In this document: positions 18,563 to 27,013 of the stretch, in pieces
Numbering within the stretch: the stretch's first letter is position 1
Layout of the letters: every line of letters begins with the position of its first letter
NCBI GenBank assembly: GCA_016125335.1
Contig: WGLY01000013.1
Coordinates: forward strand, 62,001-126,000
Origin: Frankiales bacterium
GTDB lineage: Bacteria > Actinomycetota > Actinomycetes > S36-B12 > CAIYMF01
Length of the DNA: 64,000 nucleotides
Direction: 5' to 3'
Notes under the pieces: model-generated
Databases searched by the model: none
Told to the model about the DNA's origin: nothing
Seen by the model: only the letters and a program-made list of their open reading frames with translations
Translations under genes and position numbers: made by a program

Positions 18563-20233
18563 TCAGGTGGAGAGCCACACGTCGTTGTAGAACGGGTACA
18601 GGTTCGCCTGGTTGGGCGTCCAACCGACGACCTTCTTGGTGGAGGCCCAGATGGTGTCCGGCGTGACCAGCGGGATCAGGGCCAGCTGCTCCGCGAAGGT
18701 CACCTGGTAGTTCTCCGCCGCGGTCTTGAGCTGCTGCTCCGTGGCCGCCTGCTCCCAGGGTTGGTACGCCGCCAGGGTCGCCTTCGCGCCCGCGGCGTCC
18801 GTCGGCTGGTAGAACTGCACGAACAGCGCGCTGACGTCGACGACTCCGGACCAGAGCCACTTGAATGCGTAGGAGTCCAGCGTGTTCGTGAGCTTCGGGA
18901 AGAACGCCGCACCTTCGAGAGCCTCGACCTTCATCTCGATGCCCACCTTCTTGAGCATCTCCACGACGGCCTGCATGACCTTCTCCTCCGTCGACTCCGC
19001 CATCTGCAGCGTCGTGAAGGACATGCGCGTCCCGTTCTTGGTGCGGACGCCGTCCGACCCGGCGACCCACCCGGCCTCGTCGAGAAGCTGGTTGGCCTTG
19101 CCCGTGTCGTACGCGTTCATCGGCTCGACCGCCGGGTTGTACCACTTGAACCCCGGAGGCACCGGCCCGTAGGTGGCGGCCGCGTGACCGAGGTAGATGG
19201 AGTCCACGAGGGCCTGCCGGTCGATCGCCGCGGAGATCGCCTGACGGACCTTGATGTCGTCGAAACCGAGCTTGGAGTTCCCGAGGTTGACGCTCAGGAA
19301 GAAGTTCGAGAGCTCTTGGAACTCCACGACGACGAGATCGCTGTTCGACTTCAGACGATCGACGTCCTGGGGCGGGGCGTTCTTGACGGCGTCGACGTTT
19401 CCGGACTCCAGCTCGTTCGCGCGCTGCGACGCCTGGGTGATCGGCACCCACTTGATGCCGTCGAGGTACGCCTTCCCCTTGTTCTGGAAGAAGGGCGTGA
19501 TGGAGCCGGGGTAGTCCTCCCAACGGGAGGCGACGCAGCTCTGCGGCGAGAACGAGTCCATCTTGAACGGCCCCGTCCCGTCGACGACGGACGCCCCGTA
19601 CTGCGCGCCGGCCTTCTCACGCGCGGCAGGGTTGAGGATGAAGGCGTACTCCGTCGTGATGGTCTCCTGGAACGCCCGGTAGTCGCTCTTCGTCTCGCAC
19701 TTGATCACCTGGCCCTCGCTGGTGATCTTCGTGATGGGCGCCCACCACGGGAAGTTCTGACCCGTCTTCGGGTCCGCGAAGAGCTTGAAGTCCGTGACGA
19801 CCACGTCCGGGGTCACGGGAGCTCCCGAGTGGAACTTCAAGCCGTCCCGGAGCGTGAAGTCCCAACCGGTGGGACCGCTGGTGAAGCTGCTGGCCAACAT
19901 CGGCACAGGCGTGCCGTCGGGGTTGCGGATGATCAGCGCCTCGTAGAAGGCGTAGAACGTGGGGTCGGCCCAGGCGTTCTGGACGGGATCCGGCGGTGTC
20001 AGATCGCGGTCGTAACCCTCGCGGAAGGTCCCACCCGGGGTGGGCGAGCCCGTGGGCGTCGGGGTCGAGGAGGAGTCCGGGCTCGGCGACGAGCAGGCGG
20101 CGAGGAATGACGACGCGAACGCTGCGGTCAACCCCATCGAGGCAGCGCCCTTGAGGAAGCCGCGTCGCGAGATCCCGGTGTTCGCCAGTTCCCGTAGCCG
20201 GGCCTCGCTACTACCACTTCCCTGTTCTGTCAT
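18563..20233 (-). CDS. Peptide-type ABC transporter substrate-binding lipoprotein (Tat signal)
   Basis: This 556-residue protein begins with a twin-arginine motif (SRRGFLK, residues 22-28), a hydrophobic stretch and a lipobox LAAC with C47, followed by a Ser/Thr/Pro-rich linker. The mature part is an SBP_bac_5 domain (FTLRDGLKFHSG, FDDIKVRQAISAAIDR, NLYPFYNDVW). It should be exported folded and anchored to the membrane as the importer's receptor. ATG 20233 has an AAGGAGG site 7 bases upstream. It is the first gene of the minus block, behind a promoter with a LacI-type operator. Confidence 0.92.
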   Translation of the reverse strand: MTEQGSGSSEARLRELANTGISRRGFLKGAASMGLTAAFASSFLAACSSPSPDSSSTPTPTGSPTPGGTFREGYDRDLTPPDPVQNAWADPTFYAFYEALIIRNPDGTPVPMLASSFTSGPTGWDFTLRDGLKFHSGAPVTPDVVVTDFKLFADPKTGQNFPWWAPITKITSEGQVIKCETKSDYRAFQETITTEYAFILNPAAREKAGAQYGASVVDGTGPFKMDSFSPQSCVASRWEDYPGSITPFFQNKGKAYLDGIKWVPITQASQRANELESGNVDAVKNAPPQDVDRLKSNSDLVVVEFQELSNFFLSVNLGNSKLGFDDIKVRQAISAAIDRQALVDSIYLGHAAATYGPVPPGFKWYNPAVEPMNAYDTGKANQLLDEAGWVAGSDGVRTKNGTRMSFTTLQMAESTEEKVMQAVVEMLKKVGIEMKVEALEGAAFFPKLTNTLDSYAFKWLWSGVVDVSALFVQFYQPTDAAGAKATLAAYQPWEQAATEQQLKTAAENYQVTFAEQLALIPLVTPDTIWASTKKVVGWTPNQANLYPFYNDVWLST

Positions 20234-20264
20234 GACAGTCCTCCTTGGCCGGTCGGTGGAAGGG

Positions 20265-20293
20265 ACCTTAAACAAGCGCTTGTCTCGCGTCAA
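20265..20293 (-). promoter_or_regulatory. Promoter with LacI-type operator in the spacer
   Basis: Read on the minus strand, TTGACG (20293-20288) and TAAGGT (20270-20265) are separated by exactly 17 bases. The spacer contains the perfect 12-base palindrome ACAAGCGCTTGT (20272-20283), of the AAGCGCTT type bound by LacI-family repressors. The start of the transporter operon lies 32 bases downstream. The adjacent LacI gene at 20823 is the obvious candidate regulator. Confidence 0.75.
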
Positions 20294-20822
20294 CACCTCG
20301 TCTATCGTCACTTCGGAGAGGCTGGGGCGCGCGGCACACACTAAGGCGGCAGTCACGTGATGTCACGCGATTCTCGCGATTTCGTTACTTTCGCGATTCC
20401 GTCTCGTTGCGCTCGAGCGAGCGCCGACTGCCGGGGAGGGCACGTGCAAGCGGGTCGGGCAGGGCTCGGGTACCGCCGGTCCGCACGCTGGCGACGCCGC
20501 CGACAGGCTTGCGTTCTCCCGTGCGCGGGCGGTCCGGGCGCACGAGGTCTATCCTCCGGGACGGCTCCGGAACGGCGTGCGGTCCCGGAACCGGTGCGAG
20601 CGGCTCGGCGCGTCAAGTGTGGCCCGCCAGCGAGTCTGGCCGGTGCCGCGAGAAGCGCCCTCGGGTCGGAACGCGGGACGCGCCGCAGGATGCGGTCGGC
20701 CACGGGGGAGAGGACACGATGGACATGCCGCGTGCAGCGCATTGCCACGGGCGCACCCGCCGGATTCCGCCTCGGCCGTCCACGGGGCCCGCATCGCGAT
20801 CCTTCCGGCCGCGGGAGATGAC
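20294..20822. other. Intergenic region between transporter operon and LacI gene
   Basis: This ~530-base stretch shows no convincing gene; reading frames through it are rich in Arg, Gly and Pro and resemble no family. Its left part holds an unusual cluster: TCACGTGA at 20353-20360 and three GCGAT units at 20367-20397. One of them lies within ATTCTCGCGATTT (20370-20382), which also occurs at 5400. A TACTTT hexamer (20387-20392) could be a -10 box for rightward transcription. Beyond 20400 nothing stands out. Confidence 0.45.
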
Positions 20823-21881
20823 GTGAGCCGGACAGCTCCCCCGCCGCGCGCGGTTCGCCGGCGCACCTCAGTGACCCTCGTAGACGTCGCGCGCGAAGCG
20901 GGCGTGGACCAGTCGACCGTCTCGCGCGTCCTGCGCAGCGATCCACGCGCCACCATCTCCGACGCCACACGGGCCCGCATCCGCGAAGTCGCGACCCGGC
21001 TCGGCTACGTCCCCAACGCCACGGCGCGGGGACTCGCGATGCGCCGGACGTCCACGATCGGGCTGCTCGTCCCCAACGCGATGAGCCTGGTGTTCACGGA
21101 CATCATCCGAGGGGCGACAGACGCAGCTCTGGAACTCGGCTACGTCCTGGTGCTGGCGGACGCGTCGGAACTCGGTCGGGCGAGCGATGCCGTACGCAAG
21201 CTCGTCCTCGAAGGCCGCGTCGACGGCCTCCTCATCGCGAGCGGAACCATCACCGACCGGGTCACCGACGACCTCATCGAGGGGTTCCACAACTGCGTCG
21301 TCCTCAACCGGCGCATCGGCAGCCGGGCCCCGAGCGTCATCGAGGACGACGAGTTCGGCATGTACCTCTGCACGCAGGAACTGATCGCGGCCGGGCATCG
21401 CGAGATCGCGTGCCTGGCCGGCCCGGAGGACATCGACACCTCGCGTCGTCGCGTGGCCGGATACCGCAGGGCCATGCGCGAGGCGGGTCTGCCCGTGCGT
21501 CGGGGCTCCACCGTCCACGAGCCGTTCGACGAGGCCGGAGGCTACGCCGGGATGTCCACGATCCTGGGGCGCCCCTCCCGACCGACAGCGGTCGCCTCGG
21601 CCAGTCTCGCTGCCGCGGTCGGCGCCATGGCCGCCGCCCGCGACCACGGGATCGCCATTCCCGACCAGCTGTCCCTGACCGGCTTCCACGACGCTCCGAT
21701 CGCGAACTACCTCTCCCCTCCCCTGACCACGGTCTCGATGCCGCTGAGCCAGGTGGGTCGCGAGGCCGTGCTCATGCTGGACCGTCGGCTGCGCGGCGAG
21801 CCCGGACGGCTGCACATGACGGTGCAGGAGCCAGCGCCCCAATTGGTGCGCCGGATGTCGGTCGCCCCACCACCACGCTGA
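20823..21881 (+). CDS. LacI-family transcriptional regulator
   Basis: This 352-residue regulator has the LacI headpiece right after a short basic tail: VTLVDVAREAGVDQSTVSRV, then the hinge region (YVPNATARGLAMRR). A periplasmic-binding-protein-like core follows (TIGLLVPNAMS, DGLLIASGTI, LTGFHDAPIANYLSPPLTTV). It should dimerise and bind palindromic operators, releasing on binding a small ligand. GTG 20823 is chosen for the GGGAG site 6 bases upstream and the normal family length; the same frame is open to 20577 but that extension is not protein-like. The palindrome at 20272-20283 is its likely target. Confidence 0.88.
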   Translation: MSRTAPPPRAVRRRTSVTLVDVAREAGVDQSTVSRVLRSDPRATISDATRARIREVATRLGYVPNATARGLAMRRTSTIGLLVPNAMSLVFTDIIRGATDAALELGYVLVLADASELGRASDAVRKLVLEGRVDGLLIASGTITDRVTDDLIEGFHNCVVLNRRIGSRAPSVIEDDEFGMYLCTQELIAAGHREIACLAGPEDIDTSRRRVAGYRRAMREAGLPVRRGSTVHEPFDEAGGYAGMSTILGRPSRPTAVASASLAAAVGAMAAARDHGIAIPDQLSLTGFHDAPIANYLSPPLTTVSMPLSQVGREAVLMLDRRLRGEPGRLHMTVQEPAPQLVRRMSVAPPPR

Positions 21882-21904
21882 TCCGGCTCGCTGGACGACC
21901 ACGC

Positions 21905-21940
21905 CACGTGATCCGCCTGCGCGCTGCCGCGATTCACGTG
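21905..21940 (+). terminator. Possible hairpin terminator after the LacI gene
   Basis: CACGTGATCCGC (21905-21916) and GCGATTCACGTG (21929-21940) form an imperfect 12-base stem (10 matches) with a 12-base loop, 24 bases after the LacI stop. No T-run follows. It could equally be a protein-binding dyad. Confidence 0.35.
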
Positions 21941-21989
21941 TTCCGGCACGAGACTCCGGGAGTGCGACGGATCGCGCGCAACTCCCGAA

Positions 21990-22018
21990 TTGACCAACGT
22001 TGGTGAAGTCGGTCTACT
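21990..22018 (+). promoter_or_regulatory. Promoter with embedded palindrome, probable GntR autoregulatory site
   Basis: TTGACC (21990-21995) and TCTACT (22013-22018) are 17 bases apart, and the ATG of the GntR gene follows only 7 bases after the -10 box, implying a leaderless mRNA. The perfect palindrome ACCAACGTTGGT (21993-22004) overlaps the -35 box and early spacer, a good position for repression by the encoded GntR protein. Confidence 0.6.
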
Positions 22019-22025
22019 TCGTCCC

Positions 22026-22739
22026 ATGCCGACCGCATCCGCAGGGAATCCGCGCGCTCGGACGGGGGAAGGGTCCAGCCGCACCGACCAGGCCTTCCAG
22101 CGCCTCCGAGCCGACATCCTCCACGGGCGTCTCCAGCCGGGCTCGCGGCTCCGGGTCGAGTCGCTCAGCCAGATCTACGGGGTCAGCAGCGGGGTGATCC
22201 GGGAGGCACTGCCTCGACTGGTGGGCCAGGGGCTCGCTGTCGCCATCCCCCAACAAGGCGTTCGCGTCGTCTCGGTGGACCTCGACGACCTGCGCCAGCT
22301 CACCGAGGCGGCGGTCGAGGTGGAGACACTCGTGCTCAGGCGCTCGCTGGAGGAGGGCTCGGTCGAGTGGGAGTCCTCGGTCCTGGCTGCGCACCACCGG
22401 CTCAGCCGACTCACGCTGCGCGACGAGGACGGGTCGATCAACGACGACTGGGCCACGGCGCACACCCACTTCCACATGGCGATCCTCGACGGCTGCAGCA
22501 ACCGCAGGCTGACCGGTCTCGCCGCGACGCTGCGCGACGCCGGCGAGGTCTACCGCCGCTGGTCTGACCGACCGGCGGCGATGACCGAGAAGCAGCACAT
22601 CGACAACCACCGGCGCATCTGCGACCTCGTCGTGGAGCGCAAGACGGACGCGGCGGTGGCCGAGCTGCGGCGGCACATCGAGCTGACCTCCGAGCTCATC
22701 GTGGCGAGCTCCGGGGGCGACGCCTCGGCAGACACCTGA
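22026..22739 (+). CDS. GntR-family regulator, FCD (FadR C-terminal) type
   Basis: The 237-residue protein has an N-terminal winged helix (AFQRLRADILHGRLQPGSRL, VSSGVIREALPRLVGQGL) and an all-helical FCD ligand domain. The usual metal-binding histidines are seen in HFHMAILDG, HIDNHRRI and LRRHIELT. FCD regulators usually sense an acid intermediate of the pathway they control. No Shine-Dalgarno precedes ATG 22026; the -10 box position suggests leaderless translation. Its location between the two catabolic blocks suggests it controls one or both. Confidence 0.85.
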   Translation: MPTASAGNPRARTGEGSSRTDQAFQRLRADILHGRLQPGSRLRVESLSQIYGVSSGVIREALPRLVGQGLAVAIPQQGVRVVSVDLDDLRQLTEAAVEVETLVLRRSLEEGSVEWESSVLAAHHRLSRLTLRDEDGSINDDWATAHTHFHMAILDGCSNRRLTGLAATLRDAGEVYRRWSDRPAAMTEKQHIDNHRRICDLVVERKTDAAVAELRRHIELTSELIVASSGGDASADT

Positions 22740-22744
22740 GATAT

Positions 22745-22796
22745 TTCGAGATTTTTGCGAGATTTTCTCGACCCGTCGAGATCTTCTGACTAGTCT
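22745..22796 (+). promoter_or_regulatory. Promoter and operator cluster for the plus-strand catabolic operon
   Basis: TCGACC (22768-22773) and TAGTCT (22791-22796) are 17 bases apart. The palindrome TCTCGAC-CC-GTCGAGA (22766-22781) overlaps the -35 box. Three CGAGAT half-sites (near 22747, 22758 and 22777) punctuate this markedly AT-rich stretch, 60-110 bases before the EthD-like gene. The GntR or LacI protein is the likely binder; which one is not decidable. Confidence 0.55.
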
Positions 22797-22854
22797 CCCC
22801 GTACAGCCCTCGGCGCGCACGGCTACCCGCGCGGCCGCTGCGGAAGGAGACCAC

Positions 22855-23553
22855 ATGTCGAAGATCATGGTGCTGGTACGCGCGTCCTCCGGACCCGCCG
22901 CCGAGGCGGTGCGGGAGTCCGTCATGGCGCGGATCGAGGCGCAGGCACGGACCTACGCCCTCGCGCACCCCGAGGTCACGGGGCTGGTTCTCTCGCACGT
23001 GGTCAAGCCGCTCGCCGAGGACGACCCGCTGGTGAGCCTCGTCGCGGTCTGGGGCGAGCAGGTCGACCGGGACGACCTGCTCGCCCACCTCGTGCCCTCG
23101 GATCTCCGGGCCGAGTCCGCGCTGACTGCCACCGCCGCCCGGTGCTCGGAGATCGTCTTCCGCCGGGTGCGCGGGTTCGCGGGCGAGGGATCGCCGTGGA
23201 CCATCAAGCTGGCCGGCACGGCACTGCGTCGTGACGACTTCGAGCCCGACGCGTTCTTCGAGTACTGGACGAATGTGCACGCGCCGATCGGTGGGCACCT
23301 GCCCGGCATCGGCGGCTACGTCGTGACGCGGGCACTCGACGACGGGCTGGGCGAGGAGTCGGCCGACGCCATCATCGAGCAGTGGTACCCGGACGAGCAG
23401 TCCTTCAACGATGCTCAGAGCACCGAGATGGCACAGGCCGCGTGGAACGACGTGGGCAATTACGCCAAGACCGTCGGCACCGCGTTCTGGCTCATGACCG
23501 AATCCGTCGTCGTCGAGCCGCCGGCCACCGGGCCCGGCACGCTCGAGGTGTGA
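22855..23553 (+). CDS. EthD-domain protein, probable tandem-domain form
   Basis: The 232-residue protein has a clear EthD-type C-terminal half (FFEYWTNVHAPIGGHLPGI, residues ~140-160) and an N-terminal half of similar size and secondary structure (residues 1-110), probably a diverged second copy. It is related in type to the 117-residue protein at 9055-9408. The ATG 22855 has an AAGGAG site 6 bases upstream. It is the first gene of the plus-strand operon; the next start follows one base after its stop. Confidence 0.7.
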   Translation: MSKIMVLVRASSGPAAEAVRESVMARIEAQARTYALAHPEVTGLVLSHVVKPLAEDDPLVSLVAVWGEQVDRDDLLAHLVPSDLRAESALTATAARCSEIVFRRVRGFAGEGSPWTIKLAGTALRRDDFEPDAFFEYWTNVHAPIGGHLPGIGGYVVTRALDDGLGEESADAIIEQWYPDEQSFNDAQSTEMAQAAWNDVGNYAKTVGTAFWLMTESVVVEPPATGPGTLEV

Positions 23554-23554
23554 C

Positions 23555-24709
23555 GTGCCGGAGGTGCGTCCGTGGATCCTGGAGACCCCTCACTCAGGCA
23601 TCCGCCGCATGCTCGAGCATGCCCGCGACGTGGACTCCCCGGTCATGCTCATCAACGGCGACCCGAACTTCACGACGCCGTCCCACATCATCGACGCCGC
23701 GGCTTCGTCCGCACATGCCGGGGCGACCGGGTACGCGCCAGGGGACGGCCTCGTTCCGTTGCGTGAGGCGATCACCGACAAGCTGCGCCGCGTGAACGGG
23801 ATCGACGTCGGCCGCGATCAGGTCTGCGTCACGACCGGTGCCTGCGGAGGCCTCTACACCACGTTCCTCGTCCTCGTGGGGCCCGGAGACGAGGTCCTGG
23901 TGCCTGATCCCGGCTGGTCGAACTACGCGGCGATCCTGCACTCGCTGAACGGGAGGGCGGTGCCTTACCCGCTCCGTCCTGACGCCGGATGGACGTTGGA
24001 CGCCGACGCCCTGGAGGCGTCCATCACCCCGCGCACCCGGGCGATCCTGCTCAACTCGCCGAGCAACCCGACCGGGTCGGTCGAAGGTGCCGAGTCCCTG
24101 CGGAGAGTTCTCGAGATCGCCCAGCGGCACGACTTGTGGATCGTCTCCGACGAGGCATACGACGAGCTCGTGTTCGGCGCTCCGGCCACGTCGATCGCGA
24201 GCTTGGGCGGTCACGACCGCGTCATCAGTGTCTTCACGTTCTCGAAGACCTACGCCATGACGGGCTGGCGTGTCGGCTACGTCGTCGGTCCGGCGTCGCT
24301 CATCCGCCAGGTGGGCCTTCACCAGGAGCCTGTCGTGTCCTGCGCCTCCACGATCTCGCAGAACGCTGCGCTGGCAGCCCTGCAAGGTCCCCAGGACTGC
24401 GTCAGCACCATGGTGTCGGCGTACGACCGGCGGCGTCGCCTCGCCTCGGACATCCTGGCGACAGGGGGTGTGCCGTTCGTGGATCCCCGAGGTGCGTTCT
24501 TCTTGATGATCGACGTGCGAGCCTCGGGTCTCGACTCCTGGGAGTACGCGCTCAGGGCGCTCCGCGAGCTCGGCGTGGGAACAGTCCCCGGCGCGGCGTT
24601 CGGGCTGCGTGGCGAGGGCTTCCTGCGGGTCACCCTGGCAGCGTCGGACGAGGCGATCGAGGACGGCCTCACCCGCCTGACCGCCGCATTCCAGAACCTC
24701 ACCGCGTAG
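23555..24709 (+). CDS. PLP-dependent aminotransferase, class I/II
   Basis: This 384-residue fold-type I enzyme shows the usual order: ATGYAPGDGLVPLREAI, VTTGACGG phosphate-site turn, LNSPSNPTG, DEAYDELVF and the Schiff-base lysine in FSKTYAMTGWRVGY. It exchanges an amino group between an amino acid and a 2-oxoacid. In this context it could remove the amino group from a catabolic intermediate. GTG 23555 begins one base after the EthD stop. Substrate specificity cannot be read from sequence. Confidence 0.85.
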   Translation: MPEVRPWILETPHSGIRRMLEHARDVDSPVMLINGDPNFTTPSHIIDAAASSAHAGATGYAPGDGLVPLREAITDKLRRVNGIDVGRDQVCVTTGACGGLYTTFLVLVGPGDEVLVPDPGWSNYAAILHSLNGRAVPYPLRPDAGWTLDADALEASITPRTRAILLNSPSNPTGSVEGAESLRRVLEIAQRHDLWIVSDEAYDELVFGAPATSIASLGGHDRVISVFTFSKTYAMTGWRVGYVVGPASLIRQVGLHQEPVVSCASTISQNAALAALQGPQDCVSTMVSAYDRRRRLASDILATGGVPFVDPRGAFFLMIDVRASGLDSWEYALRALRELGVGTVPGAAFGLRGEGFLRVTLAASDEAIEDGLTRLTAAFQNLTA

Positions 24710-24724
24710 GGAGCAGGAGTCACC

Positions 24725-25525
24725 ATGGGCTGCGAACGGCTGGTCGGCACATCGGCGCTCATCACCGGCGCCGGCAGCGGGGTGGGGCGGGCGACCGCGC
24801 TCCGGTTCGCGCAGGAAGGCGCGTCCACCATCGGAGTGTTCGACCGCGACGAGGCTGCCGCGGTGGAGACCGTCGCCGCCGTCGAGGAGCAGGGGGCTCA
24901 CGGCATCGCGCTCGTCGGCGACGTCAGGTCGCGACACACGTGCCAGTCGGCGGTGGACGCGGTCGTGGATGCGGCGGGCCGGCTCGACGTACTGGTGAGC
25001 AACGCCGGGGCCGACGGTGACGCGCCCTTCCTGGAGATGACCGACGAGGAGTGGCACAGGGTCATCGACGTGAACCTGACGGCGTCCTTCATCCTGGGTC
25101 AGGTGGCCGCGCGCGCGATGGTCGCCGCCGGCACGGGAGGTGTGATCCTCTACACGGCGTCCATCTCCGGGCTGGGGGCGTCTGACGGCGATGCGCACTA
25201 CGGCGTCTCCAAGGCGGGCATCGTCAATCTGGTCCAGACGATGGCCATCGAGCTGATCCCCCACCGCATCCGGGTGAACTGCGTGAGCCCGGGCCCGCTC
25301 GACACACCGCTGTCCCGCGCGCTGCTCGGGAGCGACGAGGCGATGGAGGCGGCACGATCGCACTACCCGCTGGTGCCGATGGGTCGCCTCGGGATGCCGG
25401 AGGAGATCGCTGCGGCGTATGCGTACCTCGCGTCGGCGGACGCCGCGTACACGACGGGCCAGAATCTGATCATCGACGGTGGGAACCACGCCACCGTCTT
25501 CGTGAATCCCGTCGGGAGCTTCTAG
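24725..25525 (+). CDS. Short-chain dehydrogenase/reductase (copy 2)
   Basis: A 266-residue classical SDR: TGAGSGVG cofactor motif, LDVLVSNAGADG, YTASISG catalytic serine region, AHYGVSKAG with Tyr and Lys, and terminal TGQNLIIDGG. Its closest relative here is the SDR at 11451-12260, with shared LGSDEAMEAAR and matched length. The two may act on related alcohols in the two branches. ATG 24725 follows the aminotransferase by 15 bases with a GGAG site. Confidence 0.85.
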   Translation: MGCERLVGTSALITGAGSGVGRATALRFAQEGASTIGVFDRDEAAAVETVAAVEEQGAHGIALVGDVRSRHTCQSAVDAVVDAAGRLDVLVSNAGADGDAPFLEMTDEEWHRVIDVNLTASFILGQVAARAMVAAGTGGVILYTASISGLGASDGDAHYGVSKAGIVNLVQTMAIELIPHRIRVNCVSPGPLDTPLSRALLGSDEAMEAARSHYPLVPMGRLGMPEEIAAAYAYLASADAAYTTGQNLIIDGGNHATVFVNPVGSF

Positions 25526-25527
25526 TC

Positions 25528-26985
25528 TTGCCCGATCTCGACGAGGTCTTCGAGTACCGGTTCAGCCCACTGGATCCGGTCCGTGGCGATCACATCGACC
25601 CGCCCACGATGGCGATCTACGAGACGCTCCTCACCAAGGGCCCGGATGGCCGGCCGCGGCCCGGCCTCGCCACCTCGTGGCAGGTCTCGGACGACGGGCT
25701 GACCTGGTTGCTGAGGGTCCGCGACGGCGCTCGCTTCCACACGGGCAGGACGTGCGACGCGGCAGCCGTCGTCGAGGCGCTCGAGCTGTGCCGCTGGGGC
25801 GAGGGCTTCCCCCGTCAGGTCTGGTACTGGGACCCCGTCGACAACGTCACGGCCCGGGACGACACGACCGTGGTCATCCGTCTCCGGCAGCCCACCCCAC
25901 GCCTCCCGGTCCTGCTGTGGGGCACCCACACCGCCGTGGTCAATGCCCGCAGCTGGGGCCGTCTGGGAGCGGACTTCGGCGTGGCGCTGGCCGATGGGAC
26001 CGGCCCCTATCGCATGCGGAGCTATCGGCCGGAGGAGGTCGTCGCCGAGCGGGTCGACGCCCGTCCCGGCGCCCCGACCGTCCTCCGTTGGCGTTCGGTG
26101 CCCGACGAAGAGGAGCGGGAGGCCATCGCCGAGCGCGGCACCGCGGACATCGTGCGTCAGGTGCCACGGCTCCGCCCTGATCGGACGGCTGGGTGGTCCG
26201 TCCAGCGCCAGCCCGAGAACTCGCAGTTCTACCTGGCCCTGAACTGCGCCGATCCTCGCTTTAGCACCGCCCTGGTCCGGCGGTGCATCGACGCGTTCGT
26301 CGATCGCGACGAGCTGCTGCAGCGGGCCCTCGCAGGGGAGGGCGATGCCCGACGCTCGCCGGTCCCGGCCGCCGACGAGTTCGCCGGCGCGTACGACCCG
26401 CGCGAGGTCCCCCCGATGAGCCGCGGCGAGGCGCGGGAGGCGCTGCGCTCCCTCGGGTGGCTGCCAGGACCCGACGGCGTGCTGGCACGAGACGGCGTCA
26501 CGATGCACGTCGAGACGGTCGCGCAGGACACCGAGGTCTGCCGCCGGATCGCGGAGGGTCTGACCTCGGCCCTGCGGGACGTCGGGGTGGCGCTCGACTT
26601 CCGGTTCGAGGAGCTGTTCGGGCCGTTCTACCGCGCCGTGGAGCAGGGCCCGGCCGCCTTCCTGAACAAATGGCTCTGGCCGGATGCGATGGAGGCCGTC
26701 TACGGCTTCAGTCGGACGGACTGCATCGAGCCGGCTGGCGGCAACTGGCAGTCGGCGTCGTGCCCGGTGGTCGACGAGGCCTTCGACGACTTCGGCCGTG
26801 CACGGACGGATGCCGATCTGCGCGCCGCGAGCGCCGCCCTTCAGCGCGACTTCATGCTGGAGCTGCCCTACCTGCCGCTCGTGTCTCCGGTGGAGACGCT
26901 CGCCACGGGCCTCGCCGTCGGTGGGCTCCGGCTGACCCCACGGACCCTGTACCCGACCTACGAGGGCGTCGTGGTGTCGCGATGA
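25528..26985 (+). CDS. Second SBP_bac_5 protein lacking any export signal
   Basis: This 485-residue protein is a paralog of 5422-6954: VFEYRFSPLDP, WLLRVRDGARFHTG, YLALNC, FLNKWLWPDAMEAVYGFS and a YPTYEGVVV ending line up throughout. The TTG start at 25528 lies two bases after the SDR stop, leaving no space for a signal peptide in frame. The absence of a leader is therefore real, not a start-choice error. Cytoplasmic location is inferred. It may sequester or deliver an imported oligomeric substrate, or have gained an enzymatic role. Confidence 0.8.
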   Translation: MPDLDEVFEYRFSPLDPVRGDHIDPPTMAIYETLLTKGPDGRPRPGLATSWQVSDDGLTWLLRVRDGARFHTGRTCDAAAVVEALELCRWGEGFPRQVWYWDPVDNVTARDDTTVVIRLRQPTPRLPVLLWGTHTAVVNARSWGRLGADFGVALADGTGPYRMRSYRPEEVVAERVDARPGAPTVLRWRSVPDEEEREAIAERGTADIVRQVPRLRPDRTAGWSVQRQPENSQFYLALNCADPRFSTALVRRCIDAFVDRDELLQRALAGEGDARRSPVPAADEFAGAYDPREVPPMSRGEAREALRSLGWLPGPDGVLARDGVTMHVETVAQDTEVCRRIAEGLTSALRDVGVALDFRFEELFGPFYRAVEQGPAAFLNKWLWPDAMEAVYGFSRTDCIEPAGGNWQSASCPVVDEAFDDFGRARTDADLRAASAALQRDFMLELPYLPLVSPVETLATGLAVGGLRLTPRTLYPTYEGVVVSR

Positions 26986-27013
26986 CGCGTCTCACCGTGA
27001 CGGAGGTGGCGTC

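Noticed and set aside
20577-20822. N-terminal extension of the LacI frame by 82 residues
   Set aside because: LacI headpieces start near the N-terminus; the extension is not protein-like, and GTG 20823 has a Shine-Dalgarno at correct spacing.
20353-20970. Overlapping short frames on both strands in the gap before the LacI gene
   Set aside because: Compositions are Arg/Gly/Pro/Ala-rich with no motifs, no good ribosome sites, and the frames overlap each other on both strands.
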